From assembly GCF_009727055.1 (NCBI RefSeq), contig NC_052349.1:93002770-93066769 (forward strand): a stretch of DNA of 64,000 nucleotides, written 5' to 3'. Each line of letters opens with the position of its first letter. The stretch's first letter is position 1. Source of the stretch: Benincasa hispida (taxonomy: Eukaryota > Streptophyta > Magnoliopsida > Cucurbitales > Cucurbitaceae). The position numbers and the translations under genes are program-made. This document shows positions 35,906 through 48,300 of the stretch, piece after piece. The notes under the pieces are model-generated. The model ran no database searches and was not told the DNA's origin. It saw nothing but the letters and a program-made list of their open reading frames with translations.

Positions 35906-37174
35906 TGGTCACGTGGAATTTGTCATCTAATTATGAACCAAATAATTAGTTCCTACCAAAGAGTGTAGAAATGGTAGCACCGACCGAACTCAGAAAACCA
36001 AAGAGTTCTCAAATTAAATGATTTATAGCCCGAGGTAATCGAAGTGGGGGTTGTGAGATTGATTGTTTGCAAGAAAATTAAATGGCATAAAATAAATGCA
36101 ATAAAATAAAGGTTAGAGGAAATTATTTGAAGAAAGCCTAGCTTGGGTTGTTATGAAAATTTTCCTATTCAATACACTTGTCCATCGAATTCTCATTACC
36201 GGATTCAAATATTTGCTTGCACTTAGCCTAACTAATTGAAGAAACCAATTAATCGTCCTAATTATCTAATTAGTCAAAATTGAATTGATGAAAAACATGA
36301 AAACTCAATTTCGTACTAATTGCATTAAGGTCTAGGAAAACATTAAGTGGAATATTTAACAGGAAAAGTCGTGATTAAATATTTGTGATTCAATCCTATG
36401 TTAGTTAGAACAATACTTATCATATTAGATTTGTAAACTAACCTAACCTATTACTTCTTAGAGATCAACATAAGAGTATATGTCATGTATCACATGCTAA
36501 TCTAAAGAAAAAACCATAAATCCACAAGCGTTCGATAATATGATCACGATACAATTTAGCACAATTGAATCTAGGAAACATGATAAGACCCGATTCAAAA
36601 ACTTATAAGTACATGAAAATAGAGAAAAATTCCTAAATCCCAAGCTAGAAAACAATACCTTAGCCCATAATATTCATAATGGACACTAAGGATTTGTTTG
36701 AATACATCCCATACTAAAAGACAGCAGAAAAGTATAGAGAAAACAAAAGAATTTTGGATGGAATCGGAGCTAGAAACCTTAGGTGGTTAAATTTTCTATT
36801 TATAAAAATCGCGATAGTGCCACGACGCTGAGAGGAAATTCACACAAACAACACTTCGGAGCGTCACAGCGCTTTAAGGCAGCACACGTACTATGTACTT
36901 TTCACGTTTAAAGGGCCTTCTACCTTACAATGTCTAGCATGGTGCCATAGGACATCGCAATGCTATGGCAGAGGCAAAGTGGACATTTCTCAGCTCTTTC
37001 TTCCCGATTGATGCAATTAAGCTTCATTTCAACCCATTTTAGCTTCATTTCATCATTAACACCCGATTTTTCCTCTTAGGTGCTTGAAAACTACAAAATA
37101 GTCAAATAAATAAGTAAAAACTAGGAACAATCCTGAATTAAGTAGAGTAAGATAGCACATTTTCAGTGCTATCA
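35906..37174 (-). repeat. 5' LTR of the Gypsy element
   Basis: This 1269-bp LTR runs from TGGTCACG (35906, LTR 3' end on the minus strand) to AGTGCTATCA (37174, LTR 5' end). It aligns with the split 3' LTR. It holds the GACCGAACTCAGAAAACC motif near one end and a GC-rich patch around 36800-36900 (CGCGATAGTGCCACGACGCT). The outer end abuts the AGTAG duplication. Confidence 0.9.
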
Positions 37175-38034
37175 AGTAGCCAATATGAGTAGATGAATTC
37201 GTTCTAAATACTTGAGAACTAATCACATTAAGCTTAAGTGATTATGTCAGGATGAATGAATTAATTAAGAAATGCCTAATGAACTCATTCAATACAATTT
37301 TACATCAAAGTTGGTTAAAATAATACCTATTAGTGGTCAACTTCACAAAAAGTAAGTGAATCTAACCCTTTCTTCCTATGATTTATTACCTTAATCAAGG
37401 ATAAATCTAAAGTATAGAGTTCTACAATAAGTATTGGTTGTCAATTAATAACGATAAAATGTCATTCATAATCAATAATTTAAGAGTAAAACTGATAAAC
37501 AAGAGTATTTCTCACAATTAATCTAAAAAGGGGAAAGCTATTAAATTCAAGCTAGAATTACTAACCTTAGCCCAAAAACATATTCGTAATCAAAGGTTAA
37601 TGATCAAGTATTAATACAGACCAGAGATGAGAACAGAAGAGGGAAAGTGCACAAGAAATTGTGCGGCGGTCAAATATTTACCCTAAAACAGAAAAATTAT
37701 ATTTATAAAAAGTAGGTGGCGTAGCGGCGCTAGAGTCCAATGTCGAGGTGGCGCTGTGGCGCCAATGCGCATCAGTGTGTCTTCATTTCGAAGCATCGCG
37801 GCGCTAATTGCATTTCAAGAAAGAGTGCTCTTAGAAAAATGTTATTTTAACTATTCTTTCCCGATTGATGTATTGAGCTCCATTTTGGTTTGTTTTAACA
37901 CCATTTTGGCTCCAATGCTCTATTCTATCTATTAGATGTTCAATACCTATAAAATTATTAAATAAACATATAAAATCTAGAAACGACCTCAAATTAAGCG
38001 AGCAAGATAGCATATTTTCGTTATTACCAAGAAA

Positions 38035-38934
38035 TTTACTTTCAATCCCTAATCACATAGTTAGCTTATGATAATAAGATTGACAGTCAGGTCCTCAACA
38101 AGCATGGGAGACCAGGGCAATTAATTTTCCTTTTCCAATGGTGTCATCTCCAAATGTGACGTGACCTGTTGCAACAACCATAAGGTTAGAGATGAAGCTC
38201 TTCTCTCCAGTCATATTCTTAGAGCTCCCACTATTAAAGAACCAGTCACTTTAGTGAAGGGTCTCAAGCATGTCAAAATAACATTGCATTGGCCATGTAG
38301 ACTCTTTACCCTCCGAATAAAATGAGGCTTTCAATTATCTTTGGTCGTTTTTACCACATGAGAGTTTCTTAGTCTTGCATATGGATAACCATACAGCTGA
38401 AAGCAATGAGACCTAATATGCCCCATTTTACCACAATAGTGGCAGATCCAAATCCTGTCTAGTCTTTGTCTATATTGAGTGTTTCCCCAGTTGTTCAGTT
38501 GCACCCTAGACTGATGAAGGTCTGACGTAGATGGCTCAGACACATCTTGTGCTTTAACAAAGATAGTCTTTTGCTTGTCTTTAGAGTATGAACATCTGGC
38601 ACCATGGTTCATTGAAGACGTGTATCCAACACCTGTATGATCTTTAAGAGCTTTCCGAAGGTAAGAATGTAATTAAGAACTTTTGTACCTGAATTCAACA
38701 TTTTAACAGACTTACATAGAGAGTTCCTTTCAGCTTTAACACGATTCAGTTCACATTTGAGATTAGATATGACAGCCATAAGACGATAATTGTATGAGAA
38801 AAGTGATTTAATCCTCTCCTTTTGCGTGTTAAGAACCTTAACATTTTCATGCCATTGTTTGTGTAGACTGCTATAAGAAACCTCATCCTGTTCACAAGGA
38901 ACATCTTCAACCTTACAAGCAATAGATTAAGCAT
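38035..38934 (-). pseudogene. SIRE-like Copia gag-protease fragment
   Basis: On the minus strand the order is a coiled-coil-like gag tail (EDVPCEQDEVS, then the KVLN region), a zinc knuckle CHYCGKMGHIRSHC followed by FQLYGYP (about 38390-38450), and a protease with DWFFNSGSSKNMTGEKSF (family form WYFDSGCSRHMTG; the catalytic Asp is replaced by Asn). It continues at 22394-22302 once the nested elements are removed. This is the oldest host layer of the nest. The right border is the start of another LTR at 38935. Confidence 0.8.
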
Positions 38935-40060
38935 TGATCGACCAAATGTGTATGAGTGATGAGAATAAAAATAAATATGGTCTAATCGCAAGCATACACT
39001 GACGAGAAGTAATAAACTTAGAGTATTCCAAATGTCGAATTCCACAGGACTATATTGCTTTTTATGTTAATTATGACTATGAATCAATGTGACCAAGGTA
39101 ACCAAGTAATAGATTAGATTGAAATTAATGAAGGAATCTTAAAAAGTGATAAATAACAGGAATTGTATAGGGCAAAACGATGTTTTAGCTTTTCGGGTTT
39201 TATGTTAAAACTGATGGAACCACATCACACCAAGACAGTGAAGTATGCATGGGCAAACATCTACACCTATTTGGTCTGGAGTCCAATTCCTTTAGAAGTT
39301 TTAAGCAGCTACTATAGAATATTCCTATGGGTAGTTGAATCCTAGATTAATTTAAGTATCGTTTCTTTACCTTATGGCTTCCCTTATTCCTAAGGCGATG
39401 TGACCCTCATATTCTTTGTCTCTTAGTCCCATATCCCGTTGTGAGATTCGTTTACACTCTAGCCTTCTTCATACTAAAGTTCCACTAGATTGTTAAATTA
39501 AATGGCTAGTTTCATTTACTAATTCTAACATTAATTTTAACAAAGAGAATGCATAATTCAAGTTAACGTGAGTGTAACATTGCTTAAGCCATCCCTAGGC
39601 CATCCACATTGTTGAAGCCTTAGAAGAATTTAGCTCATGGTAAATGAAATGTTAAGCATCTTTATTAAACCATAAACCATAGTTACATGATAGAGTTCAA
39701 TTGGGAAAATAAACAACTACAATAAGCAAATGAAATGAAAATGCTGGAAAAAGAAAAACAACTCAAGGGGAGATCTTCGGACAAGCCCTCAACTCCTTAG
39801 TCTTTCCCTAGGGATATTCTACTTTTCCAAGGTGGAATCGTGCCTTATCATATGTTTTCACGAGATGAAGGACCTAAAGCCAATACGTCTTAGAGGAACT
39901 TCTATTCTTAAGGCTACTGACTTGTGAAGTTGAAAATATGTCCAAAATAACTATTGGAAATGGCAGAAACACTGGGAAGAAAGTGGTGAATTCGAAGGTG
40001 GAGATTTGTTCTTGAAATGAAGATCTTCTTCTTTTTATAATGGCACCAAAACAGTTGGGA
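38935..40060 (-). mobile_element. Tat-type LTR fragment
   Basis: It begins TGATCGACCAAATGTG, like the outer ends of the two other Tat-type LTRs here. It carries the matching ATGTCGAATTCCACAGGAC motif about 95 bases in. The rest resembles LTR sequence ending in a (T)n-rich stretch before TATAATGGCACC. The 5' LTR of the next Copia element (40061) cuts it, so its other end lies outside the window. Confidence 0.55.
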
Positions 40061-41784
40061 TGTTGGGATGTATGCCCTAAAGCCTCGTAGTTATATGTTT
40101 CTTGAATCAATGGTTGATTAATTCTATATGCAATGTTCTATTAAACTAAGATCCAAGATTATCTTATGTAACTTAAACATGTATGTGAAGACATACAGGT
40201 GGATCATATTTAAGTGATAATACAAATGATCCGTAGTATATGAATAAGATTTGGTGCCTTATCTTGGTAATACTACTGATGCGACCCACTTTGTAAATGT
40301 TACAATTGTTTGTAAAGTGTTACAAATGATCTGATCCTGGTCATTCATGTAGAGACATGTGAGCGGGGGTATCCTATACAAAAAGTTTTTGTAAGATCGG
40401 ACCCCGAAATGTTGAGTTTCTCTTTATAAATCTGTTGTTAGAAGTGACTTCATTTCACCAGGATGACCATATGTGACTTGACCTTAATCTTGAGTGAGTC
40501 GTGAACTCCTACATATGAAAGTGGTCCTTTAATTTGTATAGGTGAGAGTGGTTAGATTCACCGACTAAATATGCCTACCATCTTGGGGATTCATCTGATC
40601 GGGGAGTTGGGAACATGGCTACACAAGAAAAAAAATTCACTTCTTCCCTAATGTTAGGGTAAGATGATATATTGTTCCATTCAAGGGCTGATTCAGGGGC
40701 TTGAACAATGAGGTGCCTCACATTGTCCTTGCCCTAGAGAGGTTCAATCATAGTTGGACTATGACTAACTGTTCATTAGAGAGACCAGAGATATTTAAGG
40801 AGTTAGATGGAACTACAGGGGCAAAGTGGTAATTTTGGCCAATTGTATTTACAAGCAATTTGTGAAGGGTCGACATACTATTGACTGGTTATATCCAATT
40901 GACACATAAATTTATCAATAGTGCGAAGAGTACAGTTGTCGGTCTTAAGTGGAGTAACCAACAGTTAATGAAAGTTGAGTAATTTAATTAGAGAGTTTAA
41001 TTAATTAACCAAGTACCATTTGAGCTTCAATCTATAGGTCCATAAGGTACCCTTGTTAGCTCAATTAGGATTAATGAGAATCAAATTAATTTGGATTAAT
41101 TTGAATTGTTCAAATTAATAAGGGGAATTAATTATATAAGATATAATTAATATGAAATTATTTGTATGAGGTATAATAATATAAAGTTTATTTGAGAGAA
41201 AATGAATATTTGAATATGATTCAAATAATAAAATTAATATGAATTTGATTCATATTAAATGAGAGAATATTAAACTATAGGTTATGTTTTATATTAGTAA
41301 CATATAGTTTTTTATATACGGTGTGTGTGTGTGAGAAAGTGGGAATGGTTGAAACTTTGATCTTCCTCCTCATTTATCTCTCTCCTTTTCATGATTCTCT
41401 CATAATTCCCTGAAGGAATTTCTTTAAAATGATTCTCCTATCCTTTTTTACAAAATTGAGTGCAAGCCCACAAACTATGCACAATTCTTGTCCCTGAGAA
41501 TAATAAGGAAGACCTCATGGTGATGTTCTCTTCGTTCTGTACGTGGTGTTCTTGGTTGCGAGTTCGGGAGATGTTCGTGTTGTGGAAAAGAAACATGAAG
41601 ATATAGATCTTCAAGGGTATGTATCTCTTAATCCCTTCTCCTCTCTAATTGCACATTAGAAGCAAGTTTAGGTTTTATTTATCTTACATTTCCGTCGCTT
41701 CTGAATTTCTTTGGTCTGTAAAGGGAAAAAATTAGAGACCGATGCATTCAATTTCTTCCATTGTGGATATTCAAATTCCCTTCA
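40061..41784 (+). repeat. 5' LTR of Copia element D
   Basis: This 1724-bp LTR starts TGTTGGGATGTATGCCC and ends AAATTCCCTTCA, directly before a tRNA-Met-type primer site. It shares the ancestral blocks of the A and C LTRs (GTGAGCGGGGGTATCCTATAC, TTGTCGGTCTTAAGTGGAG) but has no CGATCG array. A (GT)n run lies near 41321-41332. The preceding TGGGA (40056-40060) should be the target duplication; its partner is outside the window. Confidence 0.85.
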
Positions 41785-41802
41785 ATTGGTATCAAAGACA
41801 AG
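41785..41802 (+). promoter_or_regulatory. Primer binding site of Copia element D
   Basis: ATTGGTATCAAAGACAAG follows the LTR end at once. The family form is TGGTATCAGAGCCAAG, complementary to initiator tRNA-Met. Two changes suggest decay. Confidence 0.85.
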
Positions 41803-43141
41803 TTGAGTCTTTAATTTTTTTTGTTTTTGTTTCGAACATCATTTCAGTCTTTTTTTTTTTGGTGGGATTTATGTTCTACTTTGTTGAATGTGAATGAATG
41901 GGGATTTGCACTTTGGATGTTTTCAAATTTTGGCTTAGATTATTGCTTTTAAAGTTGTAATTGCTCTGTGTTTTGGGCGTTTAAATTTAACTATCGAGTT
42001 TGTAAGTCTAAGTGTTTAATTGTACAACTGTTGGTGAAGAGTTTGGTGGCTTTTGGACCATGTTCAGGTTGCTAGCTCGCATTAAGCTGCATACAGAAGT
42101 CTTGCATATTAAATTGGTTCAAAGTTTTTTTTTTTTTTAATTTTGTACATAAGATGTATGATTTAATTTAATTATATAGCGTATTGTATGCTATATAGTA
42201 TTAAAAATCCCACCATAGGATAAACATTGTTCCATGCATCATTTTAATATAAGTGTTATATTATATAGTTGCATGTAACTAAGCATGTTCAGACATCATA
42301 TTATATATAAGTGCTATATTATATAGTTGCATGAAACTAAGCATATTGTTTATTTCTCATTACTTTATCATATAATTGTTATGCATAGTGGAACGAAAAT
42401 TGGAGATGCATGAAGCATGACATCACTTTAGAAAAATATATTGTTATATTTTAAAGTATGCCATTAGATAAATGTATAGGTTTTAAGTGTTTCATTAACC
42501 TTTATAAATGTTATAAGTTAATAAAATTAGAATTAAAATCTATAGTCAAGAGTTGCATACAAATATAGGTTAAAATTAATTTTTAAATGGATTAAAATTG
42601 TTTTCACCTTAAACCTATGTTAATAATTTCTATTATGATTAGAAATAGGTTTAATCTTTTAATTACTCCTTTAATAGAATTAAATTGGAGTAAATAAAAG
42701 ATTAAATTTATAACATATTGTCTATAAGGAACCTTTGTCTAAGGACGGTTTTATCCAAGCTGGGGTATTTAAGTTGACAGAAACGGAATGACCCTACTTG
42801 GGAACTGACCTTGAAGGTCAATTAGACAATAATGTTATAAGCATGCAGTGAGTGGTTTAGCTTTATTAAAGTGTTTAATAAACAAGAAAAAACGTTGTTA
42901 AACTATCCAATATAATTATTATATTGGGCCAAGTTAACAATTCACTTAGATAAATTTATTAGCCTAATTTACCTAGGTTATGAACCCTCATTTGTAAAAC
43001 ATCCAGTGGGAGGAAAACTATGTAAAAGATACTTTAATATTTTTTTCACATTTCTCTCTAAATAGTTCACATCGTGAGATCTTTGCTCGACCTTGAGACA
43101 TATTTGCGTGTGTCTCCCTACGGATGGTGTTTGCATAGGTC

Positions 43142-45211
43142 TGAAAGAAATCAGACATAAGGATTTCCATGAGTAATGGAAGGATCGTTCCAAATTCCAT
43201 TCGAAATTGAACACTAACAATTACAGTCAATAAACGGAAACTAACAGGTCATGCATAACATAAAATTACAGCATGCTTACAAATAATGTCAAGGGATAGA
43301 GTATGCATACCTTTGAAGAAACATTCTTTAAACTCCCTCTATCAATCTACAAGCGTCCACAGCAACACAACCCTCGAACGTAACGACCAGTGTAACATGA
43401 TCACCAGCATGAACACAACGAACACAATGATCACAAACTCAACGAACGACCTTCGCAAATCCTCGAAACCAATCGAGTTGAGTGAGGAAACTACCACAAT
43501 GGTTACCTTGGTAGTCTCGATGTGAGAATCCAGAAGTTGTGAGCTCTGTATGAACTTGGCTTGAGAAAGAGACAGGAGGACAATGATCGTGCAGACAATC
43601 GAGCAAGTGGGAGATGACACAGTCTATCATATAGGATGTGCTCAATCGTGTAGTAAATGGCAACCTATTGTATAGACAAAGTCATGCGATTGTTTAGCTA
43701 CGACCAGCTGAATGAACTATCATATAGTCAATATGCACAATCGTTTAGTCTCTCTATAGCTATCGCTTAGTGAAACACTTTCACTTGATAGCTTTCACTG
43801 TGAGTTCTTTCCGAATTGAGTAACTACTAATTTTAGGAAAAACATTTTTCCTTTTATCTCACGGTTACCATAAAACCACCAATAACCTCTCACTCAATTG
43901 GTTATTAGAGAAAAAGAGATAATTATCAAATAATTAATATTATTATAAATAAATATGATAACCAACTTACTATATTATATTTATAACTTATAGTTTTAAT
44001 ATTTCATCTCATGAAACATACAAACCGTAGTTCTTTTTCTATTTTATGGTACTTAATGTAAATCATATTTATATTAATCCTCCACTTGATGTATTCCATA
44101 CATCACACCAATTATATCAAATATAATTGAATTTCCTCATGTTAATTTGAACATTTCAAATCAATCCCAAGAACTGATTCTCAACTTGAATCCATTAATC
44201 TACTAAGGGGACCTTATGGATCTGTAGCTTAAAGCTCCAACCGTACGTGAATAACTGACTAAACTTTTTAGTCACGGGATCCACCATCCATTAACTGTCG
44301 GACATTCTACTAAAGACTGATAGATGCACTCTCCTCACTACAGATATATTTTTGTGTCTATATCAGCCAATCAACAGTGCAATAACCCTTCACAAATCGC
44401 TCGTAAGTACAGCTGGGCCAATTTATCGTTTTTTCCCTGTAATTACATCTAACTCCTTAAGTACCATTGATTCCTCTAATGAACATAAGTCATAGTCCTA
44501 CTATGACTAAGTCCGCTCTTCCAAAGAAAGGATGTGGCCACTATGTTCAAGACCCGGAATCAACCCTTAAGAGAGAAATCTATCTACTTACCCTTGCTTC
44601 GGGGAAGAAGTGAATTCCATCTTGTGTAACTAAGTTCCCAACTCCCCAATCAGAAAAATTCCCAAAAGGTAAGGCTTGTTGAGTTGGCAATCTGGCCACT
44701 CTCACCCATACTAATCAAAGAACTACCCTCAAAGGCAAGAGCTCCCAAAATACTCAGGATTAAGGCCATGTCACCTATGGTCGTTTAAGTGAGATGTAAG
44801 TCTCAAGTATCAACGGCGTTATATAAAGAGACTAGTCATCTCGTGGTCTGGTCTTATACAAACTCTTTGTATAGGACACCCCCGCCTGCATGTCTCCACA
44901 TGAATGGTCAGGATCAGACCATCTGTAGTAGTTCACAACACTTGTAAACCTCTACAAAGTCGTATCCGTAGTGTCACCAGGATAAGGTATCCCTCCTTTA
45001 TTCGTATACTACAGACCTTCCAAGTTATTACTTAAGGCATGATTTACTTGTATATCTCATGTACATGCTTAATTTTACATACAATAACCACAGATCTTTG
45101 TTTATTAGATATGAGTAAATGCAAATAAAATAACTCTTATTTTATTCATAACAATGTGTACAAATTTACAAACTACGAGACTTTGGGAGAATTAAGACAC
45201 TAATCCCAACA
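43142..45211 (-). mobile_element. Copia solo LTR A3, near-TSD AGGTC/ACGTC
   Basis: On the minus strand the 2070-bp LTR starts TGTTGGGATTAGTGTC (45211 downward) and ends GTCTGATTTCTTTCA (43142). Flanks AGGTC (43137-43141) and ACGTC (45212-45216) match at 4 of 5. It is the same subfamily as A2 and A4. It is solo, in the leader of element D. Confidence 0.85.
43615..43765. repeat. CGATCG-type word array in solo LTR A3
   Basis: Degenerate words: CTATCATATAGG, CAATCGTGTAG, CATGCGATTGTTTAGC, CTATCATATAGTC, CAATCGTTTAGTC, CTATCGCTTAGTG. No full CGATCG core survives, but the spacing and the ATCGTTTAG style are kept. Confidence 0.7.
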
Positions 45212-45341
45212 ACGTCAAAACCAAGGTGAATGAAGAGACTGTTTATAGCAAGTGGGAGAGGGAAGTGTGTCAACACATTTTATGATCTCCTTCATTGGTT
45301 TGCAGTAAATTTTCGTGCTCGGCCTCGAGACACCTTTGCTT

Positions 45342-48300
45342 TGTTGGGTTTTATGTCCTAAACTCGTAGTTTGTGAACAATAAACTTATTCCTCGTAGTT
45401 TGTAAACCATAAACTTATTTTAAAATTCAATAAAGTTGTTATTGAATATATGAGTTGCTTATTTCGTTTTAGAAATAAATCCAATAAAATAAAAGATCCA
45501 TGACTATTACATAAGTACTTGAACTTTATGTGGAGACATAAGAGTGGATCAGGTTTGAGTAAATAGCCTAAATGATCTATAGTATATGAATAAGGTTGGA
45601 TGCCTAATTCTGGTAACATTATCGAATGTAGCCCACTCTGTAGTTGTTACCAGGAGTTGTATAGTGCTATAGACGAAGTGATCTTGATTCGTACATGGAG
45701 TGACATGTGGAGTGGGGGTGTCCTGTGCAATGAGTTTACACAAGATCAAAGCATGAAATAAGTCACTTTTACTTTATAACGTTATTTACTGTTTAAGACT
45801 GACTATTTCACAACGATGACCTAGGTAACTTGACCTTAATCCTGAGCTAACTATGAACTCCTGTTTATTTGGGATTATTCTTAGATTTGCATAAGTGAAG
45901 ATTGGCTCAACTGCGCCGACTCAATAAGCCTCCTATTTCAGGGGTAAGACCGAGTAGATAGCTGGGGTCATAGGGTGAAAGATGAAATTCACTCCTACCC
46001 GTTATCAGGGATAGTAAAGAGGTTGTTCCCTTAAGTGCTGACTCCGGGTCTTGAACAAGAGGCCCCACTCTCTCATTAGCCTAAGAGGGACTCAGTTTGA
46101 TGATCGGATCACAAACCAATCGTTCATTAAAGGATCAGTGGGACTTAAGGAACAAGAGATAATCTTGAGGGTAAAACAGCCTTTTGACCCAGTCGTTATT
46201 ATGAAAAACTTGTGAAGGGTTAACTTACTAATCATTGTTATATCAAGTGGACACAATATATCTACAGTGAGGGGAGTGTAACTACGAGCTTTAGTGGAGT
46301 GACCCAGTAGTTAACGAATAGGGGTTAATTTGGTATAAATAGTTTAGCCAATTAATCTTGGATCGTTGGAGTCTATGATCTGTAGGTCCACGAGGTCCCC
46401 CTACTAACTCTCAAACGGATTAGCCTTAGAGTAACATGATAAGTTGATTTGAAATGTTCAAATTGGGACTAAAAGAATTAGGAATTATATGTGATATAAT
46501 TACATGTTTAATTTTGGAATTAAACGAAATTGGAGAATCAATTAATAGTTAAATATGATCTAAATATTAAATTCATGAATAAGGATTCATGCTGGTGGAA
46601 TTGGTGTTAAATTAATTTAATATTTGATATTGAATTTATTGAATTAATTGAATTGTTTAATTAATTATTAATTATTAATGTTATTTGAAAAATAATTTTG
46701 AATTAATTTTTGTAAAATTAATAAAATTTCAGTTCTGTTTTTTTATTTAAAAACTAAAAATAAGTTTTAATTTGAAAATAAATTTCAAATTAAAAAGAAA
46801 AATATGAAAATTGGAAATGGAAAAAGTGGGGTTTTCCCACTTTAGGTGCAAGCACCTTAGTCACTAAACCACCAAGCTTTTCAACTCAAATTCACAAGCA
46901 TGAGCTGTGATTCATGCAGATAATTCATTTGCATGATAGTCATGCTATAAATAAACAGAATGGGAGTGGAATTTGATGATGATTTGTTGAATTGCTGAGG
47001 AAAAATTTGAAGAAGTTGTTCTTCAAAATTCTACTAAAAACCAGTGACCTCTTCTCCTTATTCCTTTAATCCAAGCTTATTTTGAGTCCCACAACTCAAT
47101 CTAAGACACCTAGAGGATAGTAGGGAAGACCTTGTGGTGGTTCACGAACAGAAATTAAGAAGATCACAACTGAAATTCGTGATTCAAAGGTACTTCAAAG
47201 GTTAGTGTTGAAACTTTGTTTTTAGTTTATGAGTGATGCATTGTAAATGTGATGAAATAATGGTATGAAATTACGGTGGTGAATTATGCGTTGCACATGC
47301 AAGTTTTCTTAGTAAAACCCAAGTATAAATCTTACTAGATTTTCTGGTAAGTCCAGGGTCGAACACAGGGACTACTAAAACACTATGCATTAACGAATTT
47401 TGATTTCTTTGCGTTGGCAAAAACAAATAAGTTTGGTTGGTGTTATTTTTAAGTAAAAATTCTTTGTGACAGAATTGAGTAAAGAGTTGATGACAGCGAA
47501 AGATACAATGAGTATGCAGGGAACGGGTTGAGAAGGGATTTAGCTAACAGTTTCTAATATTGTTTCAAGCTATGCAATCATGCTACACACACACAACAAC
47601 ATGTCATCTCTCAATGCAAATGCCATAGTTTCTATTTCTAGGACGCATGTGATGTATACGATAATGTCGATAGGACTTATTTCTAAGCCTATATTCTTGT
47701 CTATGCGATGATGAATGATACATACATACACAAGGTGACCGCATACTATCATATCCTATTTCTAGGGTGCATGTGATGCATAATAGCAAACAGAACTTAT
47801 CTCTAAGTTTCTATCTCTTGCTTATGCAGTTCTAATCTGACTCTCTCAAGCCTAGATTCTAACCTGACTCTCTCAAGTCTAGGTTCTTTCTTTAGACTAC
47901 TCTCTCAAGTATCTCTAAAGGGTGAAGGATGCATACATAAGACAAGATGATCACATAAAGTAAAGATCTTAGGTCATGCTAGCTAAGTACTTCTTAACTC
48001 ATTCGAAAATTTAGCTACTCATGCGAAATGTGAAGAGATTAAACAGAAGTTTAGATGAGAATTCCATTTTATAGATAATGTCAAAATACAAAACAACAAT
48101 GGAAAATAGGGATAAGAAGTCCAGTAGCAATGTCTTGCTTCCCGAGGATTTTACATTGTCTTTTTACTCTACTCTGTCCAGAAGAATATCCTTGCTTTCG
48201 CAAGTGTGGGCCCTCTTTCCATTTGTAGCGCCTCCCAGCAGTCTTTCGAGCTACCAGAAGTGATCTCTTGACGTCTTCTTCTCTTCGCTCGCCTCTGCCT

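Larger units (their letters stand above)
22773..37174 (-). mobile_element. Complete Tat/Athila-like Gypsy element lacking pol, TSD AGTAG
   Basis: The element is bounded by exact AGTAG duplications (22768-22772 and 37175-37179). On the minus strand the order is 5' LTR (35906-37174), primer site (35883-35904), gag (35660-32690, split), protease (32158-31724), a long non-coding stretch, polypurine tract (27826-27840) and 3' LTR (27825-22773, split). Later insertions are solo LTRs at 23622-27438, 27952-29850 and 33069-35131 and a hAT MITE at 31055-31677. Without them it is about 6.0 kb. No reverse transcriptase, RNase H or integrase is recognisable between protease and 3' LTR. It was therefore either pol-deleted or non-autonomous and would have needed enzymes from a relative. 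Confidence 0.9.
22400..38029 (-). mobile_element. Tat-type solo LTR G split by a Gypsy element, TSD AGAAA
   Basis: The two pieces are 22400-22767 and 37180-38029. On the plus strand the element begins TGATTGGACC and ends ATTACCA. Exact duplications AGAAA lie at 22395-22399 and 38030-38034. Without the nested Gypsy element and its duplication it is about 1.22 kb, close to the 1.27-kb LTR of that Gypsy element, to which it is related. Shared features are the GGGGTCAAATTCATAGGGA motif near the LTR 3' end, a GC-rich patch (GTGGCGTAGCGGCGCT, 37727-37742) and AGCAAGATAGCATATTTTC at the other end. The insertion lies in a SIRE-like Copia gene. Confidence 0.85.

Noticed and set aside
38331..38612. Independent zinc-knuckle protein gene
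   Set aside because: The CHYCGKMGHIRSHC knuckle is part of a SIRE-like Copia gag-protease fragment, with protease motifs following on the same strand.
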